Of a DNA stretch of 64,000 nucleotides, positions 59,331 through 64,000 are shown piece after piece. The position numbers and the translations under genes were made by a program. Under the pieces are notes generated by a model. The model worked only from the letters and a program-made list of their open reading frames with translations. It was not told where the DNA came from and did no database searches. The stretch's first letter is position 1. The number at the start of each line of letters is the position of its first letter. Source of the stretch: Nostoc linckia NIES-25 (GTDB lineage Bacteria > Cyanobacteriota > Cyanobacteriia > Cyanobacteriales > Nostocaceae); assembly GCF_002368035.1 (NCBI RefSeq), contig NZ_AP018223.1:1531764-1595763 (forward strand), in the 5' to 3' direction.

Positions 59331-59801
59331 ATGAAAACTAATGCGGCTCGACTACTTGATAAACTAAGCATTTCCTATCAAATTCTCAGCTATGAAGTTG
59401 ACCCTGATGATTTAGCTGCTGAAAGTACAGCCCAAAAAGTAGGGCTTCCACCAGAGAAGGTTTTTAAGACTTTAGTAATTAGAGGAGATCGAACAGGTAT
59501 CTGTTTTGCTGTTATACCAGGAAATGCTCAGTTAAACTTGAAAGCCTTGGCGCAGATTTCAGGGAACCGCAAGGTAGAGACAGTTGCTCTCAAAGAAGTT
59601 CAGCCACTAACAGGATATATTCGTGGCGGTGTAACGGCTTTAGCAAGTAAAAAAAGCTATCCAGTCTATGTTGATGAGACAGCAACTTTTTTTGAGCAGA
59701 TTACTGTTTCTGCGGGAATGCGAGGAATGCTACTTCTGCTATCCCCATCTGACTATTTACTCGCAGTCAATGGCACTTTGGGGGCTATTATACAAAATTA
59801 A
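59331..59801 (+). CDS. YbaK/EbsC-type aminoacyl-tRNA deacylase
   Basis: 156 residues from the ATG at 59331 (MKTNAARLLDKLSISYQIL); an in-frame start four codons upstream is less typical. YbaK hydrolyses Cys-tRNA(Pro) and related mischarged tRNAs. Family motifs: VGLPPEKVFKTLVIRGD with the conserved lysine, KALAQISGNRKVE and GYIRGGVTALASKKSYP. Full length. It precedes the CPBP protease gene by 98 bases on the same strand; a functional link is not evident. Confidence 0.9.
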   Translation: MKTNAARLLDKLSISYQILSYEVDPDDLAAESTAQKVGLPPEKVFKTLVIRGDRTGICFAVIPGNAQLNLKALAQISGNRKVETVALKEVQPLTGYIRGGVTALASKKSYPVYVDETATFFEQITVSAGMRGMLLLLSPSDYLLAVNGTLGAIIQN

Positions 59802-59899
59802 GAATTTAAGCGATCGCTCAACAGCCATTAGCCATCATCTTTTTCACTTTTAAAATGAGAGTAATATATTAATTACGAATTACTACTAGGTATATTCCC

Positions 59900-62413
59900 T
59901 TGATTTGGCCTCGATTGAGTCGAAAAAGCACGTTAAAGTTGACAATATTTTTACTGCTACTGTTCGTAGCACTAGTTGGGGTGTTGCGATTTTCCCCAAG
60001 ACAAGCGCAGCTAGTTGAACACAACAGCAATTATGCGATACATATTCAACAGGATTTTAATCAACCTAGTTTTTACCCAGTTACAAAAATTCCCTCTGCA
60101 AATCTTTATAAACCTATTGCAGACTGGGTAGGAAGATTGATTTTACCAACAAAACAGGAATTAGCAGATAATTTAGATTGGGTGTGGCTAGAAGTACAAC
60201 ACGCACCACCGACAGCACAAAACTTGGTAGGAAAAATTGTGCGTTTGGAGTGGAAAAAAAATCAAGATTTACTGGCTTACGTTCAAGCTGTCACGCGAGA
60301 TGTAAATTTTAGTGACCAAGTAATTAAAAGCCAAAAACAAGGAAATATTCATCCTTTTCGACTCGATGGAGTTCGTCAGGTAGGGGCGTTACGTTCTTTG
60401 GCTGGGGCGAATCCTCATGATGATACAATTGTTGCTTTAGATTCCCATACGATCGTTACGCAAAGTCAAGAAAAACCGCTTTTACAAATTGAACGCGAAC
60501 CTATTTTGGTAACTGGTAGATTTTATGGTTTGGTAAAAATTATTAAACCCCATCGCCCAACTTTTTCCTCAACCAAAAATCAAAAGGTTAGCGATTATTT
60601 TTTGGTACAGCATTACAACCCTACTTCTAAGAAGTTTGATGGTGTTTCAGAAATTATTCGCATTCCCCAACAAGTTATAGATACGCGAAATTTTGCCTCT
60701 TCAAGTCCGCAGCAAATTGAAAAGTCACCTGCGGGGAATGAAGGCTGGTATATTTACGGTGCTGAAGATATCAATGATGTATTTACTGTGGAGGCGATCG
60801 CACCTCGTTCTCTCTTTCGCATCCAACCTAAGCAAATCATTACTGGCAAAGAATCAGCACTGAATTATATCACAACTGCAAATTGGCAAAATACGGAGAA
60901 AAATAAAGGTCAATTGAATACTGTTTTGTTAAACCCAGTAGAAACTGGCGATTTACCCAATCAATTGATATCAAAATGGCAAGAAGGTGACAAAGCGATT
61001 TTACTGCACCTATTTGGTGGAATTGGGGGACGTAAAGCGGAAACACTGGGAATACCTTATACTGTCACCGGACATTTTGCTTTTGGAATTGCAGAGGTTG
61101 TGCGGGATGAGTTTACTAACGAATTACGCTTCGAGACGAAATATCACCAAATTTACGCCCATAACCCGGATGGAATTATTGCTGCAACGCATACATGGGC
61201 TGATTATATGGGTAACTTACAACGCGGTTGGCTGGCGACGCGTCCGGTATCAGATATTTTGATAAAATTTGACCCTGTAACCCAAGATTATGATTTTGAT
61301 GGAGTCAAGCTTTCCCCTTTAGACCAGTTTCAGCAGCAATTACAGGTGACAATGGCCCGTTATCGGGTTGGGGATGGTACTGGTGGAGCAATGGTATCAC
61401 CTGCCACTTCCTGTATTCAAGACTCTAGCCAAGCGCTGTATGCAGCGATACTAGCAATTAAAAATCAAGTTGTTGCAAGTCCTCAAATTCAAACTTGGTT
61501 GAAAGCCAACCCCAATCATCCGCAAATCTTACGCTTTCAACAGTTAATTAAATTAGGTGAAGCTTTAGAAAAACAATTAGCACCTTTGGGGATAGTCCGC
61601 GCCGACTGGTACTCTCAAGCTAGCACACTCGCGGGTACGGGAATCGGCAAAACCACCAAACCATTTCAAGATAGAAGTATTTGGGCTGGTTTGACAACAT
61701 GGCGAACAATTATGCCTAGACTTGCACAGGACGAACTCGCCGCAATATTTTTAAAACACGGTGCGATGATGCAAGTATGGCGAACCAATCAAGTAGGCGG
61801 TTGGCAGGCAGATATTACACCCATTGCCCCGACAGTAGTTTTCGGCCAAATCCAAATTCCTTTTACCAATATTTCGCCGCTATCAATTCTTTTGAATCGT
61901 TTTTTAGCATCCTTAGTAATTCCCACGTTCCAAGATTGGTTAGTTGTTGTTTTATTGTTGGTAATTTATAGTGCGATCGCCATACCTATTGGCTTGAAAT
62001 TTAAGTTTTTACAGATACAAATTTGGTCTGCAAATTGGATCGATCAAAGCTTGTTGATATTGCGTTGCTTATTTATGCCTGCAATTGTAGAAGAACTAGT
62101 TTTTCGAGTTTTTTTGCTTCCTCATCCAACAGAAATTATCAATTGGTTTAATTGGGTATTGTGGGCATTTGTCAGTTTATTATTGTTTGTTGCCTATCAT
62201 CCCTTGAATGCTAAGACCTTTTTTAAAAAGGGATTGCCCACATTTTTTAATTTGGTTTTTCTGGGTTTAGCTGCATTATTAGGGCTGATATGTACAGTTG
62301 CCTATGCGCTTACAGGTTCGTTGTGGGCGATCGTTTTAATTCACTGGGCTGTGGTAGTAGTTTGGTTAATTGTTTTTGGAGGGATCGGAAAATTAACAGA
62401 TTCATCTAGCTGA
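59900..62413 (+). CDS. Large membrane protein with C-terminal CPBP-type protease domain
   Basis: 837 residues from a TTG at 59900, chosen because it opens MIWPRLSRKS directly before the first membrane helix (about 13-32). Residues about 40-660 form a long extracytoplasmic or soluble region without a recognised domain. The last part (about 670-830) has five to six helices with the CPBP motifs EELVFRV (near 731), a histidine in AYHPLNAK and one in VLIHWAVV. CPBP proteins include Rce1-like prenyl proteases and immunity proteins. The very long N-terminal part is unusual for the family and may be the substrate-binding domain. Confidence 0.82.
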   Translation: MIWPRLSRKSTLKLTIFLLLLFVALVGVLRFSPRQAQLVEHNSNYAIHIQQDFNQPSFYPVTKIPSANLYKPIADWVGRLILPTKQELADNLDWVWLEVQHAPPTAQNLVGKIVRLEWKKNQDLLAYVQAVTRDVNFSDQVIKSQKQGNIHPFRLDGVRQVGALRSLAGANPHDDTIVALDSHTIVTQSQEKPLLQIEREPILVTGRFYGLVKIIKPHRPTFSSTKNQKVSDYFLVQHYNPTSKKFDGVSEIIRIPQQVIDTRNFASSSPQQIEKSPAGNEGWYIYGAEDINDVFTVEAIAPRSLFRIQPKQIITGKESALNYITTANWQNTEKNKGQLNTVLLNPVETGDLPNQLISKWQEGDKAILLHLFGGIGGRKAETLGIPYTVTGHFAFGIAEVVRDEFTNELRFETKYHQIYAHNPDGIIAATHTWADYMGNLQRGWLATRPVSDILIKFDPVTQDYDFDGVKLSPLDQFQQQLQVTMARYRVGDGTGGAMVSPATSCIQDSSQALYAAILAIKNQVVASPQIQTWLKANPNHPQILRFQQLIKLGEALEKQLAPLGIVRADWYSQASTLAGTGIGKTTKPFQDRSIWAGLTTWRTIMPRLAQDELAAIFLKHGAMMQVWRTNQVGGWQADITPIAPTVVFGQIQIPFTNISPLSILLNRFLASLVIPTFQDWLVVVLLLVIYSAIAIPIGLKFKFLQIQIWSANWIDQSLLILRCLFMPAIVEELVFRVFLLPHPTEIINWFNWVLWAFVSLLLFVAYHPLNAKTFFKKGLPTFFNLVFLGLAALLGLICTVAYALTGSLWAIVLIHWAVVVVWLIVFGGIGKLTDSSS

Positions 62414-62506
62414 TTTGAATTGGCGGTAAAGATCCATAAAGTGAGGAGTCTGCGTTCTTGTGGTACTATGCACACAATTAGTATAAGCCTCACAAAAACT
62501 AAGGAA

Positions 62507-62522
62507 GGGTGAGAAATCACCC
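62507..62522. terminator. Hairpin between convergent CPBP and nifH genes
   Basis: GGGTGA-GAAA-TCACCC, a perfect 6-bp stem with a stable GAAA-type tetraloop, 94 bases after the CPBP stop and 26 before the nifH stop. It fits a weak shared terminator. Confidence 0.5.
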
Positions 62523-62547
62523 ACCCTATTACACCCTATTAAATTAT

Positions 62548-63441
62548 TTACTTTCCACTACTTTCAGCAGGTGTGGCAATCATTTTTGCAGCGTTTTCTT
62601 CGCTTTCAAGAATACCGAATTCAATCAACAACTCTTCTAGTTCTTCCATTTCAATTGGTGTAGGAATTTGAAGATTCTGGTTGTTGATGATTTTGGTAGC
62701 CAATGTGCGGTATTCGTTAGATTGGTTGCTGTCAGGTGCGTACTCGTTAACTGTCATCCGACGCAACTCAGCGTGTTGAACAATATTGTCGCGAGGTACG
62801 TAGTGAATCATTTGGGTATTCAAGCGTTTTGCCAGAGTTTCGATCAGTTCGATTTCTCTGTCAACGTTACGGCTGTTACAAATCAAACCGCCCAAACGAA
62901 CACCACCTGTATGTGCATATTTCAAAATACCACGAGCGATGTTGTTTGCGGCATACATCGCCATCATTTCACCTGATGTGACGATGTAGATTTCTTGTGC
63001 TTTGTTTTCACGGATAGGCATAGCAAAACCACCGCAAACAACGTCACCTAATACGTCGTAAGATACAAAGTCAACATCTTGGTAAGCTCCATTTTCTTCC
63101 AAGAAGTTGATAGCAGTGATAATACCACGGCCAGCGCAACCTACACCGGGTTCTGGGCCACCAGACTCTACGCAACGCACACCACGGAAGCCGGTCAACA
63201 TGACTTCTTCAAGTTCGAGGTCTTCTACTGCGCCACGTTCAGCAGCCAAGTGTAAAACAGTGGTTTGAGCTTTACTGTGTAGCATCAAACGAGTGGAGTC
63301 AGCTTTAGGATCGCAACCAACAATCAGAATGCGTTGGCCCATTTCTGCCATAGCTGCCAAAGTATTTTGAGAGGTAGTAGACTTACCAATACCGCCTTTA
63401 CCGTAGAAAGCTATTTGTCTGATTTTGCTATCGATAGACAT
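62548..63441 (-). CDS. nifH: Nitrogenase iron protein NifH
   Basis: 297 residues, full length. NifH is the ATP-dependent electron donor of MoFe nitrogenase and helps make its cofactor. The P-loop GKGGIGKST is at 14-22. The bridging [4Fe-4S] cluster ligands are C102 and C136, and R105 in GVGCAGRG is the ADP-ribosylation site of the family. Switch regions DPKADST and DVLGDVVCGGF are intact. No nifD, nifK or nifU lies beside it within the window, unlike the main nif operon, so this may be an extra nifH copy of the kind known in several Nostocales. A perfect NtcA-like box lies about 250 bases upstream. Confidence 0.96.
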   Translation of the reverse strand: MSIDSKIRQIAFYGKGGIGKSTTSQNTLAAMAEMGQRILIVGCDPKADSTRLMLHSKAQTTVLHLAAERGAVEDLELEEVMLTGFRGVRCVESGGPEPGVGCAGRGIITAINFLEENGAYQDVDFVSYDVLGDVVCGGFAMPIRENKAQEIYIVTSGEMMAMYAANNIARGILKYAHTGGVRLGGLICNSRNVDREIELIETLAKRLNTQMIHYVPRDNIVQHAELRRMTVNEYAPDSNQSNEYRTLATKIINNQNLQIPTPIEMEELEELLIEFGILESEENAAKMIATPAESSGK

Positions 63442-63690
63442 GGTTTCTGTTTTCCTAGAATAAATTAATTGGTCGATCGAGCTGAAGGGTTACCTGACCT
63501 GAGACTTAACCCTTGGTAATGTTGGTAAATATGCTTTGCCAACAAATACACTGGGCAAAAATAGTAAAAGGTTGCATAGACGATGATTTGATTTGTGTTT
63601 TAGGGGTATTGCTCGCGATGGCTCTCAACTAGCTGGCAATCGCATATCTTTGCTAGGATTTGATATCAGGACAACCAAGGCATCAGTATT

Positions 63691-63704
63691 GTAGGCTGTT
63701 GTAC
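63691..63704. promoter_or_regulatory. Candidate NtcA box GTA-N8-TAC upstream of nifH
   Basis: GTAGGCTGTTGTAC matches the NtcA consensus GTA-N8-TAC exactly and is palindromic, so it can serve the minus-strand nifH, whose start is 250 bases away. A convincing -10 box was not located. The rest of 63442-64000 has no gene that can be supported; a short open frame near 63759-63983 lacks coding features. Confidence 0.5.
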
Positions 63705-64000
63705 ATCGCTCCATCGGTTGCTCAAGCCTTCAGAGTTTTTAATTAGCAATTTCAACCTTTACAGAGTTTTTGCTCTGAAACCAACCAACCAAAATTGCAA
63801 TTTACTCTTAATGGGTGCTACAACTTTCCTATGTTGCTTGTGCCATAATTGTCGCATTCGATATCCTAAAATACCGAGCGATCGCTTCTTGGTGTTTTTC
63901 CAAAATATTCCTAAAAAATTACTAAACCATATCGCTATTAATGCAGGGAAATAAGTTCTTGATTCCAAGACTAATCTCTGCATTCACAACCTTTAACACT

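Noticed and set aside
63759..63983. Overlapping short frames on both strands at the right edge
   Set aside because: Both strands are open over the same bases and neither shows family motifs; the region more likely contains regulatory DNA for nifH or a neighbour outside the window.
1..64000. tRNA, rRNA and tmRNA genes
   Set aside because: No cloverleaf with a GTTCRANNC arm and matching acceptor stem was found by eye; a covariance search would be needed to exclude them.

Overview
The window looks like chromosomal DNA of a filamentous, probably heterocyst-forming cyanobacterium of the Nostocales (Nostoc/Tolypothrix/Scytonema type). Evidence: many HIP1 octamers (GCGATCGC), heptamer-type tandem repeats between genes (TCATTAG, ACAAATG, CCCTTTC and GGGGAGAT arrays), many small hairpin/MITE-like elements, a complete NAD(H)-linked bidirectional [NiFe]-hydrogenase locus in the gene order known from Nostoc, and a nifH gene. 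No rRNA, tRNA or CRISPR array was recognised.

Layout. 0.1-6.4 kb: pepA, the fatty-acid initiation genes plsX-fabH-fabD, and a DnaJ/CbpA-type co-chaperone on the other strand. 6.4-7.3 kb: repeats and a 3' fragment of phosphofructokinase. 7.5-18.9 kb: hydrogenase locus hoxE - (partial second hoxE) - hoxF - hoxU - DUF3122-like - hoxY - membrane protein - hoxH - double rhodanese - hoxW, followed by a Pat-like acyl-CoA synthetase/GNAT fusion. 19.4-24.0 kb: an orphan solute-binding protein, an FUSC-type transporter, a small membrane protein and many MITE-like repeats. 24.7-30.7 kb (minus strand): a compact biosynthetic operon encoding an unknown protein, a KAS III, an AcpS-type phosphopantetheinyl transferase, an alpha/beta hydrolase, an acyl carrier protein, a malonyl transferase, a DUF1330-like protein and an FAD oxidoreductase. 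30.9-34.0 kb: two RTX-type calcium-binding repeat proteins. 35.1-36.4 kb: an ISAzo13-like transposase. 37.1-43.2 kb: a beta-propeller protein, then a stress/detoxification group (two GSTs, aldo/keto reductase, atypical SDR, TetR regulator with candidate operators). 43.5-58.8 kb (minus strand): two-partner secretion porin and two TpsA exoproteins, CHAT-TPR protein, DUF928 protein, CHASE2 hybrid kinase and a receiver-kinase. 59.3-64 kb: YbaK-type deacylase, a CPBP-type membrane protease and an isolated nifH with an NtcA-like box upstream.

How the genes fit together. The hox products would form a cytoplasmic diaphorase (HoxEFU) plus hydrogenase (HoxYH), with HoxW maturing HoxH. The 24.7-30.7 kb operon carries its own malonyl loading, carrier, carrier activation and condensation functions but no reductases or elongating ketosynthase, so it probably makes a short acyl-derived metabolite or borrows steps from housekeeping FabH/FabD. 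The 43.5-58.8 kb block pairs an extracellular-sensing CHASE2 phosphorelay with secreted adhesin-like proteins and a CHAT protease-like protein; this is the best candidate for an undescribed multi-component system. The clearest sequence-level oddities are the partial hoxE duplication that keeps all four iron-sulphur ligands, and an intergenic-type repeat inserted in frame inside the CHASE2 kinase.
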